NCBI RefSeq assembly: GCF_014202695.1
Contig: NZ_JACHHH010000005.1
Span: 152,469-216,468 of the forward strand
Source: Oribacterium sinus
Lineage (GTDB): Bacteria; Bacillota; Clostridia; Lachnospirales; Lachnospiraceae
Direction of reading: 5' to 3'
Length of the DNA stretch: 64,000 nucleotides
In this document: piece by piece, positions 63,927 to 64,000 of the stretch
How positions within the stretch are numbered: the first letter of the stretch is position 1
How the letters are laid out: every line of letters starts with the position of its first letter
The notes under the pieces: generated by a model
The model's input: only the letters and a program-made list of their open reading frames with translations
The model's database searches: none
What the model was told of the DNA's origin: nothing
Position numbers and translations under genes: made by a program

Positions 63927-64000
63927 ATGAGTAAAATTATTCCCGGTAACCAAAAACATCTTTCTTTAGAAGACCGACTCTTTATAGAACAAAGTCTAAA
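63927..64000 (+). mobile_element. IS30-family transposase, 5' part only
   Basis: The start MSKIIPGNQKHLSLEDRLFI matches the N-terminal HTH of IS30 transposases (HLTLEDRxxIEQxL). The element continues beyond the window. GGAAGGAG precedes the start. The left end of the element lies somewhere in 63730-63890 but its inverted repeat cannot be fixed without the other end. Confidence 0.8.

Overview
The window looks like chromosomal DNA of a low-to-mid GC anaerobic Firmicute, most likely a Lachnospiraceae member. An oral genus such as Oribacterium is a guess from gene content, not something the sequence proves. Supporting signs are strong AGGAGG-type ribosome sites, sigma-A promoters, a CIRCE heat-shock operator, biotin and other ECF S components, a DUF1576 protein, DUF3791, a selenium-dependent-type xanthine dehydrogenase and a CD3072/CD3073-type desulfidase/ECF pair. 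There is no phage, no CRISPR array, and no tRNA or rRNA gene that I could see. The only transposase is an IS30-type fragment running off the right edge.

Layout. 1-7.7 kb (minus strand): a truncated gene, an EAL phosphodiesterase, TcdA, BioY, mannose-6-phosphate isomerase and a class A penicillin-binding protein. 7.9-17.5 kb: RNase Y, a DHHW/AlgX-like plus MBOAT/AlgI-like O-acylation pair, the SRP RNA gene (plus strand), TatD, TraX-like and MetG. 18-26 kb: two small proteins of unknown function, a chemoreceptor, enolase, PrmC, YqhQ and ribosomal protein L31. 26-30 kb (plus): DUF1576, a CDF cation exporter and a GHMP kinase. 30-37 kb (minus): DUF3137, LemA, an ECF S component, a heat-shock-type Lon with a long extra N-terminus, and a pilin-like surface protein. 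37-42 kb (plus): an NMT1/TauA-type ABC importer, then a TudS-like desulfidase with an ECF S component. 42-52 kb: a glycosyltransferase, two molybdenum hydroxylase systems (a fused selenium-dependent-type enzyme and xdhABC) and a divergent NCS2 purine permease. 52-64 kb: a cell-wall-binding protein, threonine aldolase, an Spx/ArsC-like protein, a DUF3791 pair, an ATP-grasp ligase with a DAACS transporter, an M24 peptidase, a prolyl-iminopeptidase-like hydrolase, a POT-like transporter and the IS30 start.

How the genes work together. The xdh block (permease, XdhABC, fused XDH) is a purine import and hydroxylation module. The ABC importer, desulfidase and ECF genes suggest import and processing of small heterocyclic or thiolated compounds. 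The EAL protein and the chemoreceptor, which has a sigma-28-like promoter, point to c-di-GMP signalling and motility. The surface-polymer genes (MBOAT/DHHW, PBP, glycosyltransferase, cell-wall-binding and pilin-like proteins) are scattered.

Three features stand out. (1) A family of roughly 150-220 bp intergenic double-hairpin repeats, here called HIR elements. There are eight full or near-full copies, one nested inside another, plus two relics at ten loci if the nested pair counts once. All lie 3' of at least one gene and none lies between divergent genes. Their stems differ between loci yet remain paired. (2) Short tandem in-frame repeat expansions and low-complexity inserts in several otherwise conserved proteins (ManA, TcdA, Lon, YqhQ, MBOAT, DHHW). 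(3) A candidate structured RNA with a three-way junction and a terminator, upstream of the cell-wall-binding gene at about 54.9 kb.
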